This document shows positions 34,425 through 42,288 of a stretch of 64,000 nucleotides of DNA, piece after piece. Position 1 is the stretch's first letter. Each line of letters starts with the position of its first letter. The notes beneath the pieces were generated by a model. That model did not search any database. It saw only the letters and a program-made list of their open reading frames with translations, and was not told the origin of the DNA. Source of the DNA: Candidatus Bipolaricaulota bacterium. GTDB lineage: Bacteria; Bipolaricaulota; Bipolaricaulia; RBG-16-55-9; DRXL01. The position numbers and the translations under genes were made by a program. Location of the stretch: positions 44,259 through 108,258 of the forward strand of contig JANXAU010000040.1 in assembly GCA_025061735.1 (NCBI GenBank), read 5' to 3'.

Positions 34425-34759
34425 GTCTCGCGTTCTTGGAAGGCATCTTTGTAGAGTCTTAAGTGTCCCCCGGAGATGGCGACCACGTCGAAGCGCACGG
34501 GCAGCGGGGTGGGATGGCGGGCGAGATAGTGCTGCGCTGTGAGGAGGATCTTGCGCTGCTTTCGGAGAGTGACGGTCTCTTCGGGCAGCCCGAAGAGTTC
34601 TCGCGAGCGCGAGCGGACTTCGATGAAGACTAGAAAATTGCCGTCGCGGGCGATGAGATCTATCTCGCCGCCGCGCCAGCGATAGCGTTCCGCGATGATC
34701 TCGTACCCTTGTTGGCGCAAGAAGTCGCGGGCTAGTCTTTCAGCGTCTTCCCCGCGCAT
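34421..34759 (-). CDS. YraN/UPF0102 endonuclease-fold protein
   Basis: 112 residues with the PD-(D/E)xK-like pattern of the YraN family: GEDAERLARDFLRQQGYEI, then WRGGEIDLIARD and LVFIEVRSR carrying the E, D and ExK residues. The fold is Holliday-junction-resolvase-like, but activity is not established. The start is fixed by a promoter (TTGACA, 17 bases, TATGAT at 34777-34805) upstream. It lies between potC and an outer-membrane gene. Confidence 0.9.
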   Translation of the reverse strand: MRGEDAERLARDFLRQQGYEIIAERYRWRGGEIDLIARDGNFLVFIEVRSRSRELFGLPEETVTLRKQRKILLTAQHYLARHPTPLPVRFDVVAISGGHLRLYKDAFQERET

Positions 34760-34776
34760 AGCGCGTTCACGGGCTG

Positions 34777-34805
34777 ATCATAGCTGCAAGGGCGGGGCGT
34801 GTCAA
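34777..34805 (-). promoter_or_regulatory. yraN promoter
   Basis: TTGACA, a 17-base spacer and TATGAT on the minus strand, 17 bases before the ATG, giving a leader of about 10 bases. Confidence 0.65.
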
Positions 34806-34817
34806 GCCGACAACTAC

Positions 34818-35639
34818 CTACCCCCCGCGCCGCTGCATCCACAGCGAGAGCGCGATTAAACTCAGAGATACTAACAGCATCAGCGCCGCGACCGCGTTGA
34901 CTTGCGGCGGGATGCCCGCACGCCCCTGAAGAAAATAAATATAGAGGGGCAACGTCTGAAAGCCCGTGCCCCCCGCGGTCGAAAAATACGTGATGTAAAA
35001 ATCGTCGAGCGAGAGCGTGAACGCCAGCAACGCTCCGCTCAAGATCGCTGGAGCGAGCATCGGCAACGTGACTCTGTAAAAGACCTGCCAAGGGCGTGCT
35101 CCCAAATCCAACGCGGCCTCTTCCAGAGAACGGTCCATGTGCTGCAATCGAGCACGGACGACCACCATCACATACGAAAGACCGAAAGCGACATGCCCCG
35201 CCATCACACTGGGGAACGGCCCAAGCTCGAGGCCCACCAGCCCCAAAGCGGGCCGAAAAAACTGAGCAAAGAAGAGCAACAAGCCCACGGCCATCACGAT
35301 CTCCGGGATGAGAATGGGCAGATAGCTGACGCTCTCAACCAGCGTCTGCCCACGAAACCGATAGCGCTCCAACGCAATCGCCAAGAGCGTCCCCAAAACC
35401 GTCGCTACCAGCGTGGCGCTCAGCGCGACAGCGACGCTGTTGCCCAGCGCTTGCGCCACCTCTGGGTCACGCAGCACTTTTTGATACGTCTCCAGAGAGA
35501 ACCCGCCCCAGACCAGCGCATAGCGCCCCGCGCTGAAACTGTAGAGCACCAAAACAAAAATGGGCAGATAGAGAAAGAGATAGACAAAGATCGCATCTAT
35601 CTTGATGCAGAGATCTATCCAACGATCGAGCTTGCGCAT
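34818..35639 (-). CDS. potC: spermidine/putrescine-type ABC transporter permease PotC
   Basis: 273 residues, six membrane helices and the BPD-transporter inner-membrane signature EEAALDLGARPWQVFYRVTLP near residue 170. The sequence matches PotC of the spermidine/putrescine or related family. It is the third gene of a potA-potB-potC operon; no substrate-binding potD follows (the next gene is yraN), so the binding protein must be encoded elsewhere or lost. Confidence 0.9.
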   Translation of the reverse strand: MRKLDRWIDLCIKIDAIFVYLFLYLPIFVLVLYSFSAGRYALVWGGFSLETYQKVLRDPEVAQALGNSVAVALSATLVATVLGTLLAIALERYRFRGQTLVESVSYLPILIPEIVMAVGLLLFFAQFFRPALGLVGLELGPFPSVMAGHVAFGLSYVMVVVRARLQHMDRSLEEAALDLGARPWQVFYRVTLPMLAPAILSGALLAFTLSLDDFYITYFSTAGGTGFQTLPLYIYFLQGRAGIPPQVNAVAALMLLVSLSLIALSLWMQRRGG

Positions 35640-35675
35640 AGTTTCAGATCACAGTCTTCTAACGCTCATGAAAAT

Positions 35676-35712
35676 ACCCTCACCCTCGCCCTCTCCCTGA
35701 AAGGGAGAGGGC
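35676..35712. repeat. C-rich palindromic repeat, copy 4 (right arm truncated)
   Basis: CCCTCACCCTCGCCCTCTCCCT on the left is followed after AA by GGGAGAGGGCG, but the outer GGTGAGGG arm is missing. It lies in the potB-potC gap, immediately beyond the potB stop (35715). Confidence 0.7.
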
Positions 35713-35714
35713 GG

Positions 35715-36557
35715 CTAGCTCACCCATCGCGCCTCCTTGAGCTGCTTGAAATACCTCACCAAGACCAACGAGACCAGCAGCATCAGCCCAACTGCCATTG
35801 CCGCCCCCAATGGCCAGTTCTGCACCCGCCCTAGAAACTGCTCTTCTATCGTTATCCCGATCATTGGGACCTTGCCTCCCCCCAACAGCTTGGGCGCCAG
35901 AAACTCCCCCAAGACAGGAATGAAGACCAAGATCGCTCCGGCGATCACCCCCGGACGACTCAACGGAAAAATCACGCGCCAGAAGCTCTGCCAGCGCGTC
36001 GCCCCCAGATCGTGCGCAGCTTCTACGAGCGTGAAGTCGAGCTTCTCCAGCGTTGCATACAAAGGCAGCACCATAAACGGCAGATAGCCATAGACCAACC
36101 CGATCAGCACCCCCCACGGAGACCCCAATAACGCCATCTCGACCCCAAAGGGCTTCACCAAAGCCGCGATCCAACCCTCTGGCCGCAGCAAGATAAACCA
36201 AGCGTAGATGCGCACCAAAAAGTTGGTGAGAAAGGGCAGAACGACCAAGAAGAGCAAGAGCGCGCGCCAGCGCGGCGGACGCCGCGCGATATAGTACGCC
36301 AGCGGATAGCCCAGCACAAAACAACCGACGGTCGTGAGCGCTGCCAGCCAAAGGGAGTTCGCAACCGGGCCGACAAGATAGAGCGCATCGAGGGCGCGAG
36401 CGTAGTTTTCTAGAGTGAATGTCCACTCGATCAGCCCCCCTGGAAGACGACGCGCAAAGCTGATCGAGACCATGATCAGCAGAGGGAGCACAACAAAGAC
36501 GAGCAGCCATAACAGACCGGGGAGGAGGAGCTTAGGGCCTAGGGCGTTAGAGCGCAT
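35715..36557 (-). CDS. potB: spermidine/putrescine-type ABC transporter permease PotB
   Basis: 280 residues with six predicted helices and the EAAHDLGATRWQSFWRVIFP loop that contacts the ATPase. Its N-terminus (NALGPKLLLPGLLWLLVFVV) is typical of the PotB/AfuB group. The ATG at 36557 overlaps potA by 11 bases; a longer in-frame start inside potA was rejected. Together with PotC it should form the channel. Polyamine specificity is the usual assignment, but iron or other substrates occur in this family. Confidence 0.88.
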   Translation of the reverse strand: MRSNALGPKLLLPGLLWLLVFVVLPLLIMVSISFARRLPGGLIEWTFTLENYARALDALYLVGPVANSLWLAALTTVGCFVLGYPLAYYIARRPPRWRALLLFLVVLPFLTNFLVRIYAWFILLRPEGWIAALVKPFGVEMALLGSPWGVLIGLVYGYLPFMVLPLYATLEKLDFTLVEAAHDLGATRWQSFWRVIFPLSRPGVIAGAILVFIPVLGEFLAPKLLGGGKVPMIGITIEEQFLGRVQNWPLGAAMAVGLMLLVSLVLVRYFKQLKEARWVS

Positions 36558-37668
36558 CGTCTTCGCTGCCGATGGCACCGATGGAATGGATATCGTGCGG
36601 ACTCCACCCGAGATAGACGCTCTCGCCGAGCCGCAGCCCATGAGGACCGCGCACCGTGAGCACCATCTGCGACCCCAGACGCACCCGATAGCGCGTCTCC
36701 TTGCCGCAGTAGATCAGCTCTTCGATCTGGCCGACCCATTGGCCGTTCTCAACGCCCCTTTCCCGCAGCGCCTCCCCCCTGGGGCGCTGGAGGGGAGCGG
36801 GTTCAAGGGAGATCGCCTCGGGACGCAGCGCCAGCGTGACGCGCTGGCCAACCTTCAGACACCGCCGGCTGAAGACGTTCGTCTGGAGCGCGCCGATCTT
36901 GACTAACGCCCGCTCCCCCACCACATGAACCACCTCCCCTTCCAACAGATTGCTCTCGCCGATGAACTCGGCGACAAAGCGCGTCGCCGGGTGTTCGTAG
37001 ATCTCCTCGGGCGTGCCCACCTGCAAGACACGCCCGCGATGCATCACGGCGATTCGGTCCGAGAGCGCCAGGGCCTCTTCTTGATCGTGGGTCACGTAGA
37101 TAAAAGTAATTTGGAGCTGGCGTTGCAGCCGTTTCAGTTCTAGCTGCATCTCTTGGCGCAATTTTTGGTCGAGCGCCCCTAGAGGCTCGTCGAGCAACAG
37201 GACCGACGGGTGAGTGACCAGGGCGCGGGCGAGCGCGACGCGCTGTTGCTGCCCACCAGAGAGCTGCTTGGGGTAGCGATCCTCCAAGCCCGTCAGGCGC
37301 ACTAATTCTAAAGCTTCGGCGACCCGACGCTGGATCTCCGCGCGGGGACGGCGCTGCATCTCCAACCCAAAAGCAACGTTGCGCGCTACGGTCAGATGGG
37401 GGAAGAGCGCATAGTGCTGAAAGACCAGATTGATATCGCGTTCGTGGGGGGGGATATGCAAGGCGGGCTGGCCGTTGATGAGCAGCTCACCGCTGTCGGG
37501 GTGTTCAAAGCCCGCGATGATGCGCAGGGTGGTCGTCTTGCCGCAGCCACTCGGCCCCAGCAGCGAAAAGAACTCCCCTTTCTGAACCTGAAGCGAGACG
37601 TGATCCAAGACGGTCGTCGCGCCAAAGCGCTTGGAGACCCCTCGCAGCTCTACAGAATACTCGTCCAT
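36547..37668 (-). CDS. potA: spermidine/putrescine-type ABC transporter ATP-binding protein PotA
   Basis: 373 residues. Walker A is GPSGCGKTTTLRII near residue 40, the ABC signature is LSGGQQQRVALARAL near 140 and Walker B is VLLLDEPLGALDQ near 160; a C-terminal TOBE domain (residues 250-370) is typical of the PotA/MalK group. A promoter (TTGACT, 16 bases, TATAAT at 37708-37735) starts the operon. PotA, PotB and PotC are present without a potD nearby. Confidence 0.93.
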   Translation of the reverse strand: MDEYSVELRGVSKRFGATTVLDHVSLQVQKGEFFSLLGPSGCGKTTTLRIIAGFEHPDSGELLINGQPALHIPPHERDINLVFQHYALFPHLTVARNVAFGLEMQRRPRAEIQRRVAEALELVRLTGLEDRYPKQLSGGQQQRVALARALVTHPSVLLLDEPLGALDQKLRQEMQLELKRLQRQLQITFIYVTHDQEEALALSDRIAVMHRGRVLQVGTPEEIYEHPATRFVAEFIGESNLLEGEVVHVVGERALVKIGALQTNVFSRRCLKVGQRVTLALRPEAISLEPAPLQRPRGEALRERGVENGQWVGQIEELIYCGKETRYRVRLGSQMVLTVRGPHGLRLGESVYLGWSPHDIHSIGAIGSEDDAL

Positions 37669-37707
37669 CCCACCTCGCCAACGGTCTTGGGAAGATCTCT
37701 CGTTTTC

Positions 37708-37735
37708 ATTATAGAATAAGAGAGAGAAAAGTCAA
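37708..37735 (-). promoter_or_regulatory. potABC promoter
   Basis: TTGACT, a 16-base spacer and TATAAT on the minus strand, about 40 bases before the potA ATG; the leader includes a run of purine-rich bases but no obvious operator palindrome. Confidence 0.65.
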
Positions 37736-37741
37736 TAGCTC

Positions 37742-38083
37742 TCAGCGCCGCACGACGAGCTTGCCCACCATCGTATAAGTCGCCCTCCCCACCCGCGTCG
37801 TGAGCAGATAGAGATAGACCCCGTTGGAGATCAACTGCCGATCGTTGCGATGGAAGTACCATTTGTAATAAGCAACCCCTAAAAGAGTGCCGCTGTTGAA
37901 GATGCGCCTCCCAGAGAGATCAAAAACTTGGAACTGCAAGCTCTCGATCTCTTCTGCTCCCTCAGCGAGGGAGATCGAAAACTCCGAGGAGCTAAGCTGC
38001 ACCTGCGCCGCGGGGGCAGCCCAGCCCCCCCATGCCCATATCCCACATCCCAACAGCGCGAGCAAGAGAGTTCGTAGGCTCAT
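37742..38083 (-). CDS. small secreted protein with FlgD-Ig/secretion-tail-like domain
   Basis: 113 residues. After a signal peptide (LRTLLLALLGCGIWAWGGWA), one beta domain carries FQVFDLSGRRIFNSG and the tail NGVYLYLLTT...GKLVVRR. That tail resembles the FlgD-Ig or Bacteroidetes-type C-terminal sorting module; whether a type IX-like sorting system exists is not visible here. The start overlaps the previous gene's stop (ATGA), so the two are translationally coupled. Confidence 0.65.
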   Translation of the reverse strand: MSLRTLLLALLGCGIWAWGGWAAPAAQVQLSSSEFSISLAEGAEEIESLQFQVFDLSGRRIFNSGTLLGVAYYKWYFHRNDRQLISNGVYLYLLTTRVGRATYTMVGKLVVRR

Positions 38084-39408
38084 TCGTCTTCGCCGGTATC
38101 GTTCCCTTGGGAGACGCGCAAGCGCCCCAGCTCTACACAGATCACGCCCGCGTCGGTCTGCCCCAGGAGCCGATAGAGATAGACCCCCGGCGGCAGAGGG
38201 GCTGCCTCTCCGTTCGTCCCGTTCCATTGGAGCGATGGGCCTGGCCCGTAGTGGGTGTGCACCAACGTCGGGGAAGCGCTAGCGGTGTAGAGTTCCAAGC
38301 TGAGCTGATGAGCACCGGGTATCTCGATCAGCAGGGGCTTGCCAGCGATATAGACCGTGCCAAGAGGTTGCCCATCTCCGTCGCTGAAGCGCGCGCGCTG
38401 CTCTTGGGCTTGCGTTAAGATCCGTTGAGCAGAGAGGCGCAGCAGCTCGCCGAACTTGGTGAACGCGGTGAACAGCTCCATCGCGACTTCGAGCTGCGGC
38501 CGCCCCTGCGCCCCCCGCAGGAGATTTCTCAGCTCCGTCGCTAACAGAATCACGCGGTCGAACTGCTCCAGCGCCGGCGTCAGCGGCTGGAAGGGCGTCA
38601 CTTCGATCTGACGGCTGGCCAGATCGGCAAAATTCTTACGAAAGACTTGGGCGTTCTCTAAGACGCCCTCAAAGTTCCCGATGCTGAGCGTCCCCCCGAT
38701 GCGCACCAGCGAATCAGACAGTGTGCTAAAGAGCGCGGCGATATCGTCGGCTTGGCGGGATTGGGTCTGGGCGCTCAGCCACGCTGGGGCGAAGAAGCTG
38801 CGCACGAACTGCAATTCTGTGGGGGCTTCCCGAAGGGCGGCTGCACTGGCTTGGATGGCGCGGTTGGCGTTGTCAATCGAGCTGAAGACGTTGTCCGTCA
38901 GTTGGAATTTGAGGGCTTGGCCGGATTCGTCGAGCGCGCGCGTAAAGACTTTCACGGTGTCCAAGGTGAGCGCGCGCACCGCTGAAGGCGGCGCGACTTT
39001 GAAGGCGAGCGTGCCGGTATTGTTGGATTCGTTGGCTTCGCGCACGCGCCCAAAAGGCGTATCTACGTAGACGGTCACGCGGTGCTCTCCGGCAACGGCT
39101 CGCCACGGGATGCGCAGCTCCACGGTCTGTTGCGCTTTGAGTTCAAAGACCGAGCGATAGCCGATCTCGCGGCCGTTGAGTTCTACTAAGATATCGAACG
39201 GGCCGAGGGCGTCGCCGCGGCCTTGGTTGACGATGACCGTGCGCACTTGGGCGCTATCGCCCTCTTCGAGATCTGGAGGTGAAATACGAACCTCTTTCAC
39301 CGCGAGATCGGGGAGATTGGCCTGCCCCCAGAGCGCTAAGCTGCTTGCCCATAATAATAGAACCGTTACAGAAAGTATACCCCAATAGACCTGCCCTCGG
39401 TGGTGCAT
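38080..39408 (-). CDS. secreted CARDB-domain protein
   Basis: 442 residues. The signal peptide is WGILSVTVLLLWASSLALWG. A CARDB (cell-adhesion-related) beta domain follows (LPDLAVKEVRISPPDLEEGDSA, with VREANESNNTG), then about 200 helical residues of unknown type, then a C-terminal beta segment (GVYLYRLLGQTDAG) similar to the tail of its partner. The ATG at 39408 was chosen because AAGGAGG lies 9 bases upstream, inside the longer frame. Function is unknown; surface adhesion is plausible. Confidence 0.72.
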   Translation of the reverse strand: MHHRGQVYWGILSVTVLLLWASSLALWGQANLPDLAVKEVRISPPDLEEGDSAQVRTVIVNQGRGDALGPFDILVELNGREIGYRSVFELKAQQTVELRIPWRAVAGEHRVTVYVDTPFGRVREANESNNTGTLAFKVAPPSAVRALTLDTVKVFTRALDESGQALKFQLTDNVFSSIDNANRAIQASAAALREAPTELQFVRSFFAPAWLSAQTQSRQADDIAALFSTLSDSLVRIGGTLSIGNFEGVLENAQVFRKNFADLASRQIEVTPFQPLTPALEQFDRVILLATELRNLLRGAQGRPQLEVAMELFTAFTKFGELLRLSAQRILTQAQEQRARFSDGDGQPLGTVYIAGKPLLIEIPGAHQLSLELYTASASPTLVHTHYGPGPSLQWNGTNGEAAPLPPGVYLYRLLGQTDAGVICVELGRLRVSQGNDTGEDE

Positions 39409-39471
39409 GAGCTTGAGCCTCCTTACCATTTTGTTTGCACGAGGGCGCGCGGCGGCGCCCCCGACGATGCT

Positions 39472-39500
39472 ATTCTAGGAGCTGATCGGTCGCTTGTCAA
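39472..39500 (-). promoter_or_regulatory. promoter of the CARDB protein operon
   Basis: Consensus TTGACA, 17-base spacer, TAGAAT on the minus strand, with a leader of about 57 bases that contains a GC-rich inverted repeat (GGGGGCGCCGCC and near-complement) before the AAGGAGG site. Confidence 0.7.
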
Positions 39501-39526
39501 TAGATCAGAGGGTGAATTTTTCGTGA

Positions 39527-40501
39527 CTAAGCCCCCTTCAGCTTCTTGATCTCGGCGATCAGCGCCGGGACGATCTGATGGAGATCGCCGATGACGCCGT
39601 AGTCAGCCCTTTGGAAGATCGGCGCTTCGGGGTCTTTGTTGATCGCCAAGATCTTTTTCGAATTTTTGCAGCCGACCATGTGCTGGATCGCCCCGGAGAC
39701 CCCCACGGCGATATAGAGATCCGGAGCGATCTGTGTTCCCGTTTGGCCGATCTGATCGGAGTGCGGGCGCCAATTGTTGCTGGTGGCCACGCGGGTCGCC
39801 CCGACGGCTGCGTTGTTGAGCAGGCTCGCAAGCTCTTCGAGCATCTTGAAGGCCTCGGCGCTGCCCAAGCCGCGCCCTCCCCCAATGACGACCTTCGCTT
39901 CGGTCAGCGAGATGCCCTTCTTCTCTTTGCGCACCAGTTCTTTCATTCGGACGCGAAAGTCTCGATCTTCAAGCGTCACGGTGAGCGCCTCTACGCTCGG
40001 CTCCGCCCCAGCCAAGGGCTGAGCCGCGACCGCGTGGGGTTGCAACGTCAGCAACTGGGGGCGGCTCAAGATCTCGATCTCTTCCAGGAGCGAACCGCCC
40101 CAGTTGGTGCGCGTCACGCCTAGGAGTTCGCCGTTCTCAACGAAAAATTCGGTGCAGCCGGTGGCCAAGCTCAGATCGAGCCGCGCGGCGATCCGCGCCA
40201 GCCAATCGTTGCCCGTCTCGGTGCCCGGCGCCAGCACGATCGTTGGTCTTTTCTTCTGGATCGCTTCGGCGGCGACCTTGGCAAACGCCTCGGGGATATA
40301 GCCCGTGAGTCTTGGGTCTTCGACGACGCTCACGCTCCGAACCCCCTTCAGCGTCGGCGCCAGAGCGCGCACGCCGCTGCCGACGAGCAGCGCTTCTGTC
40401 GCATCGTTGAGCTTTTGCGCCAGATCGCGCGCCGCTGTCAGCGCCTCCAAAGACGGCTCCGTCAGCCTCTGATTCGCTGTCTCTACCAAGACAAAGATCA
40501 T
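39527..40501 (-). CDS. etfA: electron transfer flavoprotein alpha subunit
   Basis: 324 residues: an adenine-nucleotide-like N-terminal domain and the FAD-binding C-terminal domain with GGGRGLGSAEAF, SNNWRPHSDQIGQTGTQI and LYIAVGVSGAIQH. It pairs with EtfB to carry electrons between dehydrogenases and a quinone oxidoreductase. The ATG at 40501 (MIFVLVE) lies 1 base after etfB. No EtfQO, FixC/FixX or acyl-CoA dehydrogenase is next to it, so the electron partners are not defined. Confidence 0.92.
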   Translation of the reverse strand: MIFVLVETANQRLTEPSLEALTAARDLAQKLNDATEALLVGSGVRALAPTLKGVRSVSVVEDPRLTGYIPEAFAKVAAEAIQKKRPTIVLAPGTETGNDWLARIAARLDLSLATGCTEFFVENGELLGVTRTNWGGSLLEEIEILSRPQLLTLQPHAVAAQPLAGAEPSVEALTVTLEDRDFRVRMKELVRKEKKGISLTEAKVVIGGGRGLGSAEAFKMLEELASLLNNAAVGATRVATSNNWRPHSDQIGQTGTQIAPDLYIAVGVSGAIQHMVGCKNSKKILAINKDPEAPIFQRADYGVIGDLHQIVPALIAEIKKLKGA

Positions 40502-40502
40502 T

Positions 40503-41252
40503 TTAGATCGCCCCCAGTTCGCGCAGCTTCGCCACGACCTTCCCAACGGCTTCTACGCCTTGGCCCAATATCTCGAGCTGGCGCCCCTCTTGCGGCTTCT
40601 TCAATCTCCTACGCGCGATCGGGGAATCGCCTCGCGCGGGCTTTCTCTGCTCGATGGGGATCTTCTTGGCGGCCATGATCCCCCGCAGACTGGGGTGTCG
40701 CGGCACGTTGATCCCCTCTTTTACCGTAAAGACCGCGGGCAGCGACACTTCATAGACCTCCCAGCCCTCCGAGCTTTCGCGCTTGGCAATCGCCTTGCCG
40801 TTCTGGATCTCCAGCGCCTTGATCCCGGAGACGCACGGCAGATCTAACAGATACGCCACGCGCAGGCCTACTTGGTAATTACAAGCGTCGGCCGATTCGT
40901 TGCCAAAGAGCAAGAGATCGAATCCCATGGGCTTGACGGTCTCGGCGATCGCGTGAGCGACGGCTTTAGGGTCCCAAGACTCATAATCGTCGGCCTCGAG
41001 CAGAATGGCGTTGTTGATGCCCTTCGCTAGTGCTTCGCGTAACTGCTCTTGAGCGGCCGCCGGCCCCAACGTCAGCACCGTCGAGCTGCCGCCGTGCTTC
41101 TCTATGATGCGAATCGCCTCTTCGACCGCACACTCCTCGTGCGGGCTGATCGTAAATCCCAAATTCGTCGTATCTACGCGCTTGCCGTCAGCCGTCAGCC
41201 GAAAGCCCCCTCCGGTGTCGGGGACGCGCTTGATGCAGACCAGCACCTTCAT
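40503..41252 (-). CDS. etfB: electron transfer flavoprotein beta subunit
   Basis: 249 residues with the MKVLVCIKRVPDT opening, SPHEECAVEEAI, the NESADACNYQVGLRVAYLL AMP/FAD-binding region, and LPAVFTVKEGINVPRHPSL (ETF beta signature). AAAGGAG precedes the ATG at 41252. The ATG also overlaps the tsaB stop (ATGA). It forms the heterodimer with EtfA, encoded 1 base downstream. Confidence 0.92.
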   Translation of the reverse strand: MKVLVCIKRVPDTGGGFRLTADGKRVDTTNLGFTISPHEECAVEEAIRIIEKHGGSSTVLTLGPAAAQEQLREALAKGINNAILLEADDYESWDPKAVAHAIAETVKPMGFDLLLFGNESADACNYQVGLRVAYLLDLPCVSGIKALEIQNGKAIAKRESSEGWEVYEVSLPAVFTVKEGINVPRHPSLRGIMAAKKIPIEQRKPARGDSPIARRRLKKPQEGRQLEILGQGVEAVGKVVAKLRELGAI

Positions 41253-41938
41253 AGAAGACTCCTTTCGATCTGTCTCGACGGTACGCCCTCTGCAAAGGGC
41301 GCTTGAGCATATAACGGCTCTAGTTCCCACACTTGATCGCGCGGGTCGCTGAGAAATCGTCGGATCCCCAAGTGAGCGATCACCGCCCCCGAAGGCCGAT
41401 TGAGCGCCGCGGGAGCGACGATAGCAACCGACTCCAGCGCAGCGCGATGGGCTTCTGCTCCCGAACCGATGCAGAGCATCTTCTCGGCCCTGGCGCTCAG
41501 CTCCGTCTGCAAGCGGCCAATAGAGAGCGAGAGCGCTTCGCTCAGGGGAGTCTGTTGAGCGTAGAAGACCCGATAGACCAGATCGCGTCGGTCTTTCAAA
41601 ACGACACAGATGGGTTTAGGCCAGAACGCTGCTTGGACGGCGTACGCCTCGGCGGTCGGGACGCCCACCAGCGGCCGCCGGAGCGTCTGGGCCAAGCCCT
41701 TGGCGACGGCCATGCCGATTCTGAGGCTGGTGAACGATCCCGGCCCCAACGCTACCGCGATCAGATCTAATCCGTCTCGTCGGAGCTGGTGAAGGCGAAG
41801 CAGATGATCCATGGCGGCGAAGAGCAGCTCGCCCGGCCCCCGCGTCGAGGAGTAGAGCACCTCCCCCAAGATCTTCTCCCCTTGAGCGAGGCCAACGCTC
41901 CCCTGCTCGTGGCTCGTCTCGATGCCTAGGGCGACCAT
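41249..41938 (-). CDS. tsaB: tRNA threonylcarbamoyladenosine biosynthesis protein TsaB
   Basis: 229 residues, ASKHA-fold partner of TsaD in t6A37 tRNA modification. The opening VALGIETSHEQGSVGL and IAVALGPGSFTSLRIGMA VAKGLA-type segments are the hallmarks. The ATG at 41938 was chosen since the -10 TAAAAT lies 11 bases upstream (promoter 41950-41978), suggesting a leaderless message. It is cotranscribed with etfBA through an ATGA overlap. Confidence 0.9.
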   Translation of the reverse strand: MVALGIETSHEQGSVGLAQGEKILGEVLYSSTRGPGELLFAAMDHLLRLHQLRRDGLDLIAVALGPGSFTSLRIGMAVAKGLAQTLRRPLVGVPTAEAYAVQAAFWPKPICVVLKDRRDLVYRVFYAQQTPLSEALSLSIGRLQTELSARAEKMLCIGSGAEAHRAALESVAIVAPAALNRPSGAVIAHLGIRRFLSDPRDQVWELEPLYAQAPFAEGVPSRQIERSLL

Positions 41939-41949
41939 AAAGCGTTCAA

Positions 41950-41978
41950 ATTTTACGGAAAGAGACCGAGCTTGGCAA
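41950..41978 (-). promoter_or_regulatory. tsaB-etfBA promoter, leaderless layout
   Basis: TTGCCA, 17-base spacer, TAAAAT on the minus strand; 11 bases to the ATG, no ribosome site. Confidence 0.55.
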
Positions 41979-41997
41979 CTCTGAGGGTCGCGTGGGG

Positions 41998-42027
41998 TTG
42001 ACAACGCCGCGGGTCGGAGGGTAGACT
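41998..42027 (+). promoter_or_regulatory. glutaredoxin promoter
   Basis: TTGACA, an 18-base GC-rich spacer and TAGACT, divergent from the tsaB promoter; a GGGGGAG ribosome site follows before the ATG. Confidence 0.65.
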
Positions 42028-42050
42028 AGCCCCTCGATGAGGGGGGAGTT

Positions 42051-42281
42051 ATGACCGTCATTCTCTACACCACGCCGACGTGTCACTTTTGCAGTGCAGC
42101 CAAGCAATTTCTGCAGCAGCATCGCGTTGCGTTTGTCGAGTGCGATCTCTCCAAAGACCGTCAGAAGATGGAGGAGATCGTGCGGAGGACGGGGCGGGCC
42201 AGCGTCCCCGTGATCGAGATTGACGGGGATTTCATCGTGGGGTTTGACAAGCAACGTCTGATCAAGAAGCTGGGGATGTGA
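42051..42281 (+). CDS. glutaredoxin-like protein
   Basis: 76 residues of the thioredoxin fold, NrdH/Grx-type: [20 protein letters not shown] with a CxxC redox pair (CHFC), then [16 protein letters not shown] with the cis-proline. It could reduce ribonucleotide reductase or other disulfides; no nrd gene is nearby. A GGGGGAG site and promoter lie upstream. The S9 peptidase starts 7 bases downstream. Confidence 0.88.
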   Translation: MTVILYTTPTCHFCSAAKQFLQQHRVAFVECDLSKDRQKMEEIVRRTGRASVPVIEIDGDFIVGFDKQRLIKKLGM

Positions 42282-42288
42282 AACGCTT

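Noticed and set aside
34902-35834. 310-residue plus-strand frame over potC
   Set aside because: Antisense to the intact permease genes potC and potB; Arg/Gln-rich, no domain and no ribosome site.
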